From assembly GCA_002345675.1 (NCBI GenBank), contig DDWL01000031.1, positions 1 to 64,000 of the forward strand: a stretch of 64,000 nt of DNA, read 5' to 3'. The position numbers and the translations under genes are program-made. How positions within the stretch are numbered: the stretch's first letter is position 1; the number at the start of each line of letters is the position of its first letter. The stretch is from Bacteroidales bacterium UBA2287 (GTDB lineage Bacteria > Bacteroidota > Bacteroidia > Bacteroidales > Tenuifilaceae). Positions 35,813-44,820 of this stretch are shown here, in pieces. The notes below the pieces were generated by a model. It made no database searches. It had not been told where the DNA came from and was given only the letters and a program-made list of their open reading frames with translations.

Positions 35813-36940
35813 ATGAAAATATCATCGAATTTTGATAGCGGAAACATTGAAATTCTGAATATCGATACTCATACTAATATTCGCCTGCGAATTCGAAGGG
35901 ATACCTATTCCGACACCCTACAGTGGTTTCACTTTAGGCTTCATGGTGCCGAGGGCTATCCGTGCACAATTCATATCGAAAATGCTGAGCAATGCAGTTA
36001 TCCCGAAGGTTGGGATGGCTATAAGGCCCTTGCATCATACGATAGGATAACATGGTTTCGCGTTCCAACCTCGTACCATAAAGGTGTTTTAACAATTCAG
36101 CATACCCCCGAGGATAATTCAGTTTTTTACGCTTACTGGACACCCTTTTCGTACGACCAGCACCTCGACATGGTTAGCGCAGCGCAGCGTTCGCCCCTTT
36201 GCATTTTAGAGTTTTTGGGCGAAACAGTTGAGGGAAGGGATATCGACCTACTTATTGTTGGCGAGCCCGATGTGAGTAAAAAAAAGGTTTGGATTATTGC
36301 TCGCCAGCATCCCGGAGAGCCCCAGTCGGAATGGTTTATGCAGGGTTTAATTGAGCGCCTTCTCGACCACGACGATTCGGTTTCGAGAACATTACTTCAA
36401 AATGCCGTTTTTTATCTTGTCCCAAATATGAATATCGATGGGAGCATTGCTGGTAATTTACGGGTTAACACGGCTGGTAAAAACCTTAACCGCGAATGGG
36501 CAAACCCCGACCCGCAGCTTAGCCCCGAAGTATACTACACTCGCAAGCGAATGGACGAAACGGGAGTCGATTTATTCCTCGATATTCACGCCGATGAGTC
36601 TTTGCCGTACTGCTTCGCATCGGGAATCGAAGGAATTCCTTCGTACGATGAAAGGTTAAAATGGCTACAGGAAACATTTTTGGCAAAGTGGGAGGAGTGC
36701 TGCCCCGACTTTCAAACGGAGCATGGTTACCCCAAAAACGATACTGGCAAGGCAAACCTTACCATTGGGTCGAAATTTGTTGCCGAACACTTTAAATGCT
36801 TCGCATTAACAATCGAAATGCCTTTTAAGGATAACGCTAACTTGCCCGACCCCGAGTTTGGATGGTCGTCGCTAAGGGCACTTAATTTAGGGGCAAGCGT
36901 ACTTAACCCAATTCTTTCAATACTCAATAAACTAAGATAA
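35813..36940 (+). CDS. M14 family cytosolic-type zinc carboxypeptidase
   Basis: An upstream TTG at 35768 extends the frame, but the ATG at 35813 gives MKISSNFDSGNIE, the family start, and 375 residues. An N-terminal beta sandwich (about 1-120) precedes the peptidase domain, as in cytosolic carboxypeptidases. Zinc ligands are H and E in ARQHPGEPQSEW and H in FLDIHADE. The catalytic Glu is in ALTIEMPFK. Eukaryotic relatives remove C-terminal Glu from tubulin; bacterial members have unknown substrates. There is no signal peptide, so it is cytoplasmic. The next gene, a lipoprotein, starts 3 nt after the stop. Confidence 0.92.
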   Translation: MKISSNFDSGNIEILNIDTHTNIRLRIRRDTYSDTLQWFHFRLHGAEGYPCTIHIENAEQCSYPEGWDGYKALASYDRITWFRVPTSYHKGVLTIQHTPEDNSVFYAYWTPFSYDQHLDMVSAAQRSPLCILEFLGETVEGRDIDLLIVGEPDVSKKKVWIIARQHPGEPQSEWFMQGLIERLLDHDDSVSRTLLQNAVFYLVPNMNIDGSIAGNLRVNTAGKNLNREWANPDPQLSPEVYYTRKRMDETGVDLFLDIHADESLPYCFASGIEGIPSYDERLKWLQETFLAKWEECCPDFQTEHGYPKNDTGKANLTIGSKFVAEHFKCFALTIEMPFKDNANLPDPEFGWSSLRALNLGASVLNPILSILNKLR

Positions 36941-36943
36941 GCT

Positions 36944-37522
36944 ATGACTACCAGAAATTTAAAACCATTATTGTTAACTCTTGTTATTGCCATTTCGCTA
37001 TTTGGCTGCATGTCAAAAAAGAAAGTTCAGCAAGTAGCTGCCGACGAGTTGGCGTTTGTTGAGTACTACGTAACCTTCGATGGAAAAGCAATTAAAGGCG
37101 ACCCCCCACAGGGAATGCGAATCGATGGGCCAACGTATAACTTCGATTCAATTGAAGGCGTTTTAAATTGCCAAGTGACCACAATAACAAATCCTAACGA
37201 ACTAATTGGAGTTATTGGAATGGGCCGTGTGCTAAGAGGAACCGAGGGTGGAGGACTTTCGAGCCGTATGGATGGCATTTCGCTACTACCTCACAAAGCA
37301 GGGGAATTGGTTATTGAAAAAATTACCAAAAACGACATTACAGTTAACCTTATGGGCAAATCGTTTGCAATTGCAATTGGCGAAAATGCAAAAAGGGTAG
37401 TTGAGCGTACCGACACCTTAACCTACGATGTGGTTCCTGCAATAGTTCAAAAAACTATTACCCATAGCGTTACCTATAAAGGCATTATTAAAAGGAGTAA
37501 TTTAAAGCTGCCAAAGGAATAG
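36944..37522 (+). CDS. Putative lipoprotein, unknown function
   Basis: This 192-residue protein has a lipoprotein signal (hydrophobic LLTLVIAISLF, lipobox LFGC, C22). A basic stretch follows (MSKKKVQQ) and then a beta-rich domain with no recognised family. The +2 residue after Cys is Met, and a Lys-rich tether follows. It starts 3 nt after the M14 carboxypeptidase stop and is thus co-transcribed, although one product is cytoplasmic and this one should be exported. It converges on aroK, whose stop is about 20 nt away. Confidence 0.75.
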   Translation: MTTRNLKPLLLTLVIAISLFGCMSKKKVQQVAADELAFVEYYVTFDGKAIKGDPPQGMRIDGPTYNFDSIEGVLNCQVTTITNPNELIGVIGMGRVLRGTEGGGLSSRMDGISLLPHKAGELVIEKITKNDITVNLMGKSFAIAIGENAKRVVERTDTLTYDVVPAIVQKTITHSVTYKGIIKRSNLKLPKE

Positions 37523-37543
37523 ATTATAAATAAGCTTGCCAGT

Positions 37544-38056
37544 TTAACTTTGAATTGACTTTAGGGTGCTGGCAAGCTGCTTAATATCCAAATTTGGGTA
37601 CTCAACAGTAATTTTTGCTTTTTCGTAGTATTTTTTTCGCTCTTCGAGAACTCGAATTATGTATTCGTTCAGTTCCTCGCGCGATTTACCCCAAAGCAGT
37701 GGCCTATTTTTCTTCGAATCGATTAGCCTAGCAACGAGTTCGGCTACTTCAACCTTTATATAAACTGTAATTCCCTCTTTATTCATAAAGTCGATGCTAT
37801 TGTAAAAGCACGAGGTGCCTCCACCCGAGGCAACAATTAGGTTTTCCTCTATACTCGCTACCTCTCGTAGCGCTTCGTTTTCAATAACTCGAAACTTCTC
37901 TTCCCCTTCAATTTCGAAAAGTACCTTAATCGATTTTTTTTGTTTTATTTCAATGTAATCGTCGAGGTCGAGGAACTTAAAGCCCATTATTTCGGCAAGT
38001 TCACCTCCAAGAGTGGTTTTTCCGCTGGCCATAAAGCCAATTAGGAATACTTTCAT
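37544..38056 (-). CDS. aroK: Shikimate kinase
   Basis: This 170-residue cytoplasmic kinase phosphorylates shikimate in aromatic amino acid synthesis. Walker A is GFMASGKTT. Shikimate-binding residues follow in DLDDYIE, with an Arg in EEKFRVIE and GGGTSC. The lid Arg is in NRPLLWGKSREEL. Length and order match AroK. It stands alone, convergent with the lipoprotein gene, and a 458-bp gap with inverted repeats lies upstream. Confidence 0.96.
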   Translation of the reverse strand: MKVFLIGFMASGKTTLGGELAEIMGFKFLDLDDYIEIKQKKSIKVLFEIEGEEKFRVIENEALREVASIEENLIVASGGGTSCFYNSIDFMNKEGITVYIKVEVAELVARLIDSKKNRPLLWGKSREELNEYIIRVLEERKKYYEKAKITVEYPNLDIKQLASTLKSIQS

Positions 38057-38514
38057 GCTACTGGGTTTACATTTTAAGCATTTGCATGGCTAAAATTAGT
38101 AAACTTTTTTTCATTGTTGCAAATTGGTGTAGAAAAAGGTGCGACTTTTTTTAATAACCTAAGTTTGATTTAAAACTAACCATAAAAGCACTGTAAAATA
38201 AGGGAATAAGGTTTTTGTGATGTGAAAATTAAGTTGCTAAGGTTAAAAAATAGTTAAATAAGGTTTTTTAAGCGACATAATATTTGCACTTTGACTAACC
38301 TTAGTAAGAAACTACTACCGAACAAATTTCACCTTATTCCCTTATTATAAACCGAATGCGTTTAATAAGTTATATCGAACTCACGTTAATACGTACACGT
38401 GTAATTTTTTTGTAGGGTAGTTGCAATTAATTCGGCATTCAGGAGGCGCAGTTATTAAAAAAATGAAATCGGCTCAAGTAAGAACCTGAGCCGATTAGAA
38501 TAGCGAAATTAATT
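38057..38514. other. Gene-free gap with nested inverted repeats
   Basis: No gene is supported. The outer arms 38197-38212 and 38331-38346 are exact 16-bp complements (core AATAAGGGAATAAGG). The inner arms 38234-38245 and 38296-38307 pair over 12 bp including one G-U (core CTAAGGTTA). Between the inner arms lies ATAATATTTGC, one mismatch from a plus-strand -7 box. At 38375-38388 is an exact copy of the TCGAACTCACGTTA motif found at 27.5 kb. Confidence 0.6.
38467..38496 (-). terminator. Terminator of the barrel/protease operon
   Basis: A perfect 10-bp stem (38467-38476 with 38487-38496; AATCGGCTCA) with a 10-nt loop lies 18 nt past the protease stop. It is followed on the minus strand by TCATTTTTTT. 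Confidence 0.85.
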
Positions 38515-40116
38515 TTATTCGAACTCTATTTTCAAGGCATCTTCAATGTTGAAACCTGGAATAGCAAATCCAATTCCCTCAATTTCATAGCCAGTATATT
38601 TAGCATTTACAATACCGAGTAAATCGCCATTTTTGGTTACTAATGCTCCACCGCTATTGCCTTTGTTTATGCTTACATCAGTTTGAATAAAGCTCCTACT
38701 CTTAAATTTTCGAATATTTGAAACTATTCCTTTTGTTATAGTTTGACCTAATCGAATGTCTTTTGGTGTACCAATGGCAAACACTTCACTACCAATTCGA
38801 ATGTCTTTATCGTTCAAAATTTTAATTTGAGTTGATTGAATGTTGTCAACTTTTAAAAGTGCTAGGTCAAAATAGGGGTTCGAACGTATAAGTTTTCCTT
38901 TATGACCAACACCGTCGGATGTAATTATTTCAATATTGGTTTCTTTATCTCCTATAACGTGAAAACATGTTATTAGGTAACCGTCGTTAGAAATAAAAAA
39001 ACCGCTACCATGCCCATCCTTCAACTTAACAGTTACTGCAGCCTTTAACGAATTTGCAATATCAAGTTCACTGGTTTCATCAACTCCTTTTATTTTAATA
39101 ATTTCCCAGTTCGCTTTTTGGGTTGCATAATTTTCTATTTCTTTATCAATAATGCCTTGAATATTGTTCTTGTTAAAAAATGAAATAAGTGATAATTCAA
39201 TTGCATCATCAATTTGCTCGTGACGGAGTTCGGCAAATTTTCGCTTATTATTGAATTGCCAGTTTGACGATGCTGTATTTTCAAAACTAAAAAATGGTTT
39301 TGAGGAGTAGTTATAATGCAAGTCCCACTTTAATTTTACTTCTATTGAATAGTAATTACCTGCATTTACTTCAGTTATGGCGCTAATGTTTAAGCTAAGC
39401 TTGTATGGGTTTTCTAATTGAGTAAATATGTTACTAGTTTCAATATATCCATATTTATTTAATTTTTCATTAATGCTTTCATTAAGAGTCAATGAAATGA
39501 AACTCAAACTATCTGTATTATTGGTGGAATACACATCATTTTTAATGTAAGTCCTCATAGAGCTACTGTAAACTCGTTTCATATTTTCGGGCTTTACATC
39601 AAACTTAACTTCTCCAGTCGAAATATAATTTTCTTCTGCCTTGTGTTTCGGAAAAGGTTGTAAGCTAGGTAAAGTATACTGTTTGTTATAAACACGAAAC
39701 GACCCAAAATAAAATGGAGCCCACGACCCAAAAAAAATGGAGTAACTAGCTGGCATTAAAAAAAATGAAGATCCTAAAAATGATGCAGGAATCGATACTA
39801 ATGGTACGGCAATATCGACAAAAATAAAAGGATTTAATTTTGTTGGAACAATTGGGGTTGTTAGGGTTTTATACCCTTCCTTTTCTTGAACAACAAGATG
39901 TCTCGACTTATTTAAAAGTTTATACTTATTCTTTTTATGTCTTAGTTCATCTTGAATATCGTATTCGTTGTTATAAAAAAAGTTATACTCATATACCGAA
40001 ACTTTAGCCTCTTTATCCTTAGTTTCGAATTTTACCGATTTTTTTCGCGAAAAAATAGGCGCACAACTAGTTGCAACAAGAAGAAGTAACGAGGCAATTG
40101 TAATGTTTAATTTCAT
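38515..40116 (-). CDS. Lipoprotein with C-terminal trypsin-like (DegP/S1C-type) protease domain
   Basis: This 533-residue protein has a lipoprotein signal (lipobox ATSC, C18). A hydrophobic segment at about 95-135 could insert in or lie on a membrane. A region of no recognised family (140-350) is followed by a trypsin-fold domain (about 355-530). The catalytic triad is complete: H386 in CFHVIGD, D417 in YFDLALLKV and S488 in NKGNSGGAL. No PDZ domain follows, unlike DegP or DegS. It is the last gene of a three-gene operon with two paralogous barrel-like proteins (gap 12 nt). It likely acts on envelope proteins in the periplasm or at the surface; substrate and trigger are unknown. Confidence 0.85.
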   Translation of the reverse strand: MKLNITIASLLLLVATSCAPIFSRKKSVKFETKDKEAKVSVYEYNFFYNNEYDIQDELRHKKNKYKLLNKSRHLVVQEKEGYKTLTTPIVPTKLNPFIFVDIAVPLVSIPASFLGSSFFLMPASYSIFFGSWAPFYFGSFRVYNKQYTLPSLQPFPKHKAEENYISTGEVKFDVKPENMKRVYSSSMRTYIKNDVYSTNNTDSLSFISLTLNESINEKLNKYGYIETSNIFTQLENPYKLSLNISAITEVNAGNYYSIEVKLKWDLHYNYSSKPFFSFENTASSNWQFNNKRKFAELRHEQIDDAIELSLISFFNKNNIQGIIDKEIENYATQKANWEIIKIKGVDETSELDIANSLKAAVTVKLKDGHGSGFFISNDGYLITCFHVIGDKETNIEIITSDGVGHKGKLIRSNPYFDLALLKVDNIQSTQIKILNDKDIRIGSEVFAIGTPKDIRLGQTITKGIVSNIRKFKSRSFIQTDVSINKGNSGGALVTKNGDLLGIVNAKYTGYEIEGIGFAIPGFNIEDALKIEFE

Positions 40117-40128
40117 ATTTTCTTTAAT

Positions 40129-40944
40129 TTAAAGGCCAACTCTAACCCCAAAATTTAAAATTGGCATTACATTATTAACAATAGGACCATACTGAGCACC
40201 AATTTTAACTAAAAATCCAATATTCATGTTTTTTAAATGATATCCATAGTAGTAATCGAAGTATGAACGAAACCCTATGGAAGATAATGGATCAAGAATA
40301 TTTGTTTTTTCATAATTGAACAAAATAACATCGGCATATAAACTAAATTCATTAACTACGCCTCTTATTCTAGGGTTGTCAAGAATTACAACTGCTTTAA
40401 TGTTTTTTGTATTTATGAAAGCCATACCAACAAAAATCTCTTTTGTTTTAAGCCCTTCAGGTATTGAGTAATATCCAGAAGAATTGGTTCCTAAAGTGTC
40501 CAAACTAAAATTACTTGCAGAGTATTCAAGCTGGTTAAAACCAAAATGAAGACCATAACTATTTCTTACTACAACCTTTTCTTCTGTAACATATAAAAAT
40601 GATTTATCATTTAATAAAGGAAGACGCTTCGACCTTGTTTTGTAAGTGTGAAATGGAGCAATAATAGCTTGAACTCTATAATTTGTTAAGGATAAATTAG
40701 CACTAGTTTTAAAATATTTACTACTAAATGTTAGCTCTAATCCTGGCATGCTTGAGCCAGTATTAGAAATAAAAATATTAGCAAGATCAACTCCAATGTA
40801 AAACTTTGGTGAGCCTTCAGGTTTATTCGAAGTTACCTCGAAACTTATTTTTTTTCCATTGGCTTCAACAGTACGAACTTGTGCTTTTAATTGGCAATTT
40901 AAAAAAAAGAAAAGAGAGACAAGGATGATGGTTTTTGTTTTCAT
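40129..40944 (-). CDS. Exported beta-barrel-like protein, paralogue B
   Basis: This 271-residue protein has a signal peptide (about 1-21, ending LKAQ) and then a beta-rich body. It shares most landmarks with the gene just upstream: VEANGKKI, SNKPEGSPKFYIG, APFHTYKT, FVGMAFINTK, KIGAQYGPIV and a C-terminal NFG..VGL strand. The ending fits an outer-membrane barrel. No family is recognised. It sits 9 nt after its paralogue and 12 nt before the protease-domain lipoprotein. Compared with paralogue A it lacks a short Asp/Ser-rich loop in the middle. Confidence 0.78.
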   Translation of the reverse strand: MKTKTIILVSLFFFLNCQLKAQVRTVEANGKKISFEVTSNKPEGSPKFYIGVDLANIFISNTGSSMPGLELTFSSKYFKTSANLSLTNYRVQAIIAPFHTYKTRSKRLPLLNDKSFLYVTEEKVVVRNSYGLHFGFNQLEYSASNFSLDTLGTNSSGYYSIPEGLKTKEIFVGMAFINTKNIKAVVILDNPRIRGVVNEFSLYADVILFNYEKTNILDPLSSIGFRSYFDYYYGYHLKNMNIGFLVKIGAQYGPIVNNVMPILNFGVRVGL

Positions 40945-40953
40945 TTTTTTTAT

Positions 40954-41835
40954 TTATAGCCCAACCTTAAACCCAAAATTAAAAATTGGCATTACATTAT
41001 AAACAATAGGACCATACTGAGCACCAATTTTAAAAACCCATCCAAAACTCGTATTTTTCATATAAAATCCACTGTAGTAGTCGAGGTATGTACGAAGCCC
41101 TACGAAAGATAATGGGTCAGGAATATTTGTTTTTGTATCGGTGTACATAATAACATCAGTATATATCCCAAATTCTTTAACACCACCTGTTTTTCTAGGT
41201 TTGTTAAGAACAACTACTGCTTTTATACTTTTCGTATTTATGAAAGCCATTCCAACAAAAACCTCTTTTGTGTCAAGCCCGTCAAATGTTGCATATGTAA
41301 AATTATAAGGATCGCTACTTGAATCTGAATCGTAATCGGGATCGGTTCCTAAATAGTCTTCATTATAATTCCCTGCTGAGTAGTCAAGCCGGTTAAACCC
41401 AAAATGAAAACCGAAACTGTTTCTTACGACCATGTCTACATCTGTAACATATCTTGTTACTTCTTTATAGCCAGTTCTTTCTTGCATTAAAAAAAGATGC
41501 TTCGATTTTGTTTTGTAAATATGAAATGGAGCAATTATGGCTTCAACCCCATAATTTGTTCGGTATAAATTAGCGTTAACTTTAAAAAATTTACTACTAT
41601 AGGCTAGCTCTAATCCTGTCATACCTGCAGTTCCTCTTTCGCCAATTGTAGAAATTATAGCATTAACAATATCAACCCGAGCTCCAATATAAAACTTTGG
41701 AGAGTCTTCTGGTTTATTCGAAGATATTTCGAAATTAATTTTTTTCCCGTTTGCTTCAACAGAACGAAGTTGTGCTTTCAATGAGAAATTTAAAAAAATC
41801 AGGAGTGTGCCAAAAAAGGCGATTTTTATTTTCAT
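40954..41835 (-). CDS. Exported beta-barrel-like protein, paralogue A
   Basis: This 293-residue first gene of the operon has a signal peptide (about 1-21, ending LKAQ) and the same fold markers as the downstream paralogue. It adds an Asp/Ser/Tyr-rich loop (around residues 160-180, DPDYDSDSSSDPYN) that could bind Ca2+ or be surface-exposed. The C-terminal strand ends NFGFKVGL, as expected for a BAM-assembled barrel. The pair looks like a tandem duplication followed by divergence. A good promoter lies 88 nt upstream. Function is unknown. Confidence 0.78.
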   Translation of the reverse strand: MKIKIAFFGTLLIFLNFSLKAQLRSVEANGKKINFEISSNKPEDSPKFYIGARVDIVNAIISTIGERGTAGMTGLELAYSSKFFKVNANLYRTNYGVEAIIAPFHIYKTKSKHLFLMQERTGYKEVTRYVTDVDMVVRNSFGFHFGFNRLDYSAGNYNEDYLGTDPDYDSDSSSDPYNFTYATFDGLDTKEVFVGMAFINTKSIKAVVVLNKPRKTGGVKEFGIYTDVIMYTDTKTNIPDPLSFVGLRTYLDYYSGFYMKNTSFGWVFKIGAQYGPIVYNVMPIFNFGFKVGL

Positions 41836-41922
41836 ATAGGTTAAGTGTGTTAAAAAAGTATTGGATTAATAGAATTGGTATTTGATATTTTGTTTTTTTA
41901 AAGTTTTCGTTTTTTTTGAAAG

Positions 41923-41957
41923 CAAAGATATTTAATTTTTCATTTTTTACTAGCAAT
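41923..41957 (-). promoter_or_regulatory. Putative promoter of the barrel/protease operon
   Basis: On the minus strand the -7 box TATCTTTG (41930 to 41923) is exact. A TTGC that could serve as -33 lies about 22 nt further upstream near 41954. The leader would be about 80 nt, AT-rich, with long A-runs. Confidence 0.52.
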
Positions 41958-42056
41958 AAGCAATAGGGGTCATGTAAATAAAAATGATTTAACTCAGAGT
42001 AACTATTGCATTCAAACTAATTTTCGATCATTAAATAAAACCCTTTATAAAATTCT

Positions 42057-42095
42057 TTAAGCTCGTTCCCAATAAAAAATTGAGAATGAGCTTAA
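42057..42095 (-). terminator. Stem-loop after parC
   Basis: A 17-nt arm (42057-42073) pairs with 42079-42095, with one mismatch and one G-U, around a 5-nt loop. It lies about 30 nt past the parC stop. The U-rich part is in the loop rather than after the stem, so it is either an imperfect terminator or a 3'-protecting hairpin. Confidence 0.55.
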
Positions 42096-42124
42096 GAATT
42101 AGTGTAATATGTTTTTGTAAATTA

Positions 42125-44779
42125 TTAAATATCGAGTGTCATTTGCGATGGCGTATCGTGCGAACTTCCTTTTTCTTCAATATTTGGCTCGTCGAGCGAA
42201 TTGTCGGTGGCTTCCTCTGCTGGCTCTTTTTCCAATGGCTCAACAAATAAAACCGACTTAATTTGATAGGTCGATAACCTTTTACCCTTTGCCCTAACGC
42301 TTTTTACTGCAATAAACTCATCGGCATCAACCAGTTCTGGTTCCTTGTCGGCATTTTTTCCGCCAAAGGTTATTTTAACACAAGGAAAGTCGTCGGCATT
42401 AAGTTCAACTAGGTACGAGTCCTTTTCTTCAGCAATAAATGGGGTCGACTTGTCGGTTGGCTCAAATGTGAACCTTTTGAGGTAGAAAAATCCTTGCTCA
42501 CCATCGAAGTAAGTTGCAGTAAACACTTTGTCGGCAACATACTTTTCGATACGTAAAACATTGTCGCCAACGTGGGTCGATGGGTCGTACGATGCGAGTT
42601 GGTAATCGCCATTTTTATTGGCAACTAACAGCTTATCGCCATTCGAAAATTCGCCAAGAAACTCGCCACGCCCGTCGGTATTAAGACGGAAAACATCCCA
42701 GTCGAACCAAACCTTTAACCCGCCAATTGTGCTGCCAACATGCTCTTTAACTTGCAGTTTATGAATGGCATAGCGGGTGAAAATATTGCCCATCGAACCG
42801 CGGCCTTTAATAGCCAGCTGACTAAAGTCGAGTTCGATAATAAGGTTTCGTAAGCGAGGACGAGGTTTTAGGAATATCTTTAGCACTTCGGCTTCGCCGT
42901 TAGGATTAGCACTAAAGAAAAGAAGCTGCGACCCGTCGGTTCCCTTGGTAATATCGTACTCCTTGTCGCGCGTTATTCCAGTAACTGCGCAACGTTTCAT
43001 CATAATATCGCCATTGCGTCCGTCGCGGTAAAGCACGTTGTAAATAGTGCGCTCGTCGTTTCGCTTAAATACGGCAATATGCTGAATGTCCTTTCCAAAG
43101 AAAGCCTTGTCCTGAACTTTGGTAATCATGTACTTTCCGTTTTTCAGAAATACAATTACCTCATCAATGTCGGAGCAGTCGCTAACAAATTCGTCCTTTT
43201 TAAGGCCAGTGCCAAAGAATCCTTCGGCATAGTTTACGTAAAGTTTTTGGTTGGCAACAACCACTTTAGTAGCCTCAATGGTGTCGAACGAGCGAATTTC
43301 GGTTTTACGGTCGCGGTTTTTGCCGTGCTTCTTTTTAATTTGCTGAAAGTAATTTATAGTGTACGAAACAATATTGGCAAGGTGATTTTTAACCTCTTCC
43401 ATTTCGGCTTCAACACCTTTAATATGCTCGTCGGCTTTTTTAATGTCGAATTTCGAAATTTTACGAACAGGTTTTTCGGTAAGTTTTACAATATCTTCAC
43501 GAAGAATTTCGCGGCGCAGTAACTTTCGGTAGGGGTCAAATCCCTTTTCAATGGCAACCAGCACCTGATCCCACGATTCGGTATCCTTTTCCAATATACG
43601 GTAAATGCGCTCCTCAAAGAATATCTTTTCGAGCGACGAAAAATGCCAGTCCTCATCGAGTTCGTCCAAACGAATTTCGAGTTCGCGAGTAAGCAAGTAC
43701 TTGGTTCTATCAACCGATGCACGAAGTTGCTCCTTAACCCCCATAAATCGAGGTTTATCTTCGTAAATTACGCATGAGTTGGGCGAAATTGATATTTCGC
43801 AATCGGTAAACGCGAAAAGGGCATCAATGGTTTTATCGGGCGACACATCGGGTGGAAGATGAATGAGAATTTCTACGTTTTCGGATGTGTTGTCGTCAAT
43901 TTTTTTAATCTTTATTTTGCCCTTATCGTTTGCTTTAATAATTGAATCGATTAGGGTTGACGTGTTTTTTCCAAATGGAATTTCGGTAATGGAAAGGGTT
44001 TTCCTATCAACCTTATGAATTCGGGCTCGTACTTTAATGGCTCCCCCTCTAAGTCCATCGTTGTAACGTGTGCAGTCCATTAATCCACCGGTTGGAAAGT
44101 CGGGGAATAGTTCAAAATCTTTTCCTTTTAGGTAAAGAATGGCGGCATCGATAATTTCGTTAAAGTTATGAGGTAGAATTTTCGAAGCTAAACCTACGGC
44201 AATACCTTCGACACCTTGAGCCAATAAAAGCGGAAATTTAACGGGTAATGTAACAGGTTCCTGATTTCGTCCATCGTAGCTGAGCATCCACTCGGTAGTT
44301 TTTGGATTAAAAACTACGTCGTGAGCAAATTTCGACAATCGCGCTTCGATGTAACGGGGAGCAGCAGCGCTATCGCCTGTAAGAATATTACCCCAGTTAC
44401 CCTGCATGTCAATAAGTAAATCCTTTTGCCCCAGCTGCACAAGCGCATCGCCAATTGAAGCGTCGCCGTGGGGGTGGTATTGCATGGTAAAACCAATAAT
44501 GTTGGCAACCTTGTTGTAACGGCCATCGTCGAGCCGTTTCATGGCATGAAGAATACGGCGCTGAACAGGCTTAAGCCCGTCGTCGAGGTGTGGAACGGCA
44601 CGTTCGAGAATTACGTACGAGGCGTAGTCGAGAAACCACTCCCTGTACATTCCCGAAATGTGTACTTTTTTTGCACCCTCGCCTGTAAGGCGAACTAATC
44701 GTTCGTGCTCCTCGGGGCTTGTGGGGCGTGTTGTGTTGCCATTTAGCGTGGCATCTTCTTCAAAATCGTCGAGACCCAT
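42125..44779 (-). CDS. parC: DNA topoisomerase IV subunit A
   Basis: This 884-residue DNA breakage-reunion subunit has the catalytic Tyr at Y143 in APRYIEARLS. The quinolone-determining stretch is HPHGDASIGD, with A107 where E. coli GyrA has Ser83. The winged-helix, tower and coiled-coil parts are followed by a C-terminal beta-pinwheel (about 520-820) and an acidic tail. It decatenates daughter chromosomes together with ParE. It lies 41 nt downstream of parE on the same strand, which supports ParC rather than GyrA. The C-terminal tail (LEKEPAEEATDN) is acidic and likely flexible. Confidence 0.93.
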   Translation of the reverse strand: MGLDDFEEDATLNGNTTRPTSPEEHERLVRLTGEGAKKVHISGMYREWFLDYASYVILERAVPHLDDGLKPVQRRILHAMKRLDDGRYNKVANIIGFTMQYHPHGDASIGDALVQLGQKDLLIDMQGNWGNILTGDSAAAPRYIEARLSKFAHDVVFNPKTTEWMLSYDGRNQEPVTLPVKFPLLLAQGVEGIAVGLASKILPHNFNEIIDAAILYLKGKDFELFPDFPTGGLMDCTRYNDGLRGGAIKVRARIHKVDRKTLSITEIPFGKNTSTLIDSIIKANDKGKIKIKKIDDNTSENVEILIHLPPDVSPDKTIDALFAFTDCEISISPNSCVIYEDKPRFMGVKEQLRASVDRTKYLLTRELEIRLDELDEDWHFSSLEKIFFEERIYRILEKDTESWDQVLVAIEKGFDPYRKLLRREILREDIVKLTEKPVRKISKFDIKKADEHIKGVEAEMEEVKNHLANIVSYTINYFQQIKKKHGKNRDRKTEIRSFDTIEATKVVVANQKLYVNYAEGFFGTGLKKDEFVSDCSDIDEVIVFLKNGKYMITKVQDKAFFGKDIQHIAVFKRNDERTIYNVLYRDGRNGDIMMKRCAVTGITRDKEYDITKGTDGSQLLFFSANPNGEAEVLKIFLKPRPRLRNLIIELDFSQLAIKGRGSMGNIFTRYAIHKLQVKEHVGSTIGGLKVWFDWDVFRLNTDGRGEFLGEFSNGDKLLVANKNGDYQLASYDPSTHVGDNVLRIEKYVADKVFTATYFDGEQGFFYLKRFTFEPTDKSTPFIAEEKDSYLVELNADDFPCVKITFGGKNADKEPELVDADEFIAVKSVRAKGKRLSTYQIKSVLFVEPLEKEPAEEATDNSLDEPNIEEKGSSHDTPSQMTLDI

Positions 44780-44820
44780 TGGGTTTTATTAATCAATTCT
44801 TTACAAAAAATATACGTTAA

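Noticed and set aside
43079..43522. 147-codon frame antisense to parC
   Set aside because: It is a shadow of the ParC coding sequence, Phe- and Asn-rich, with no family signal.
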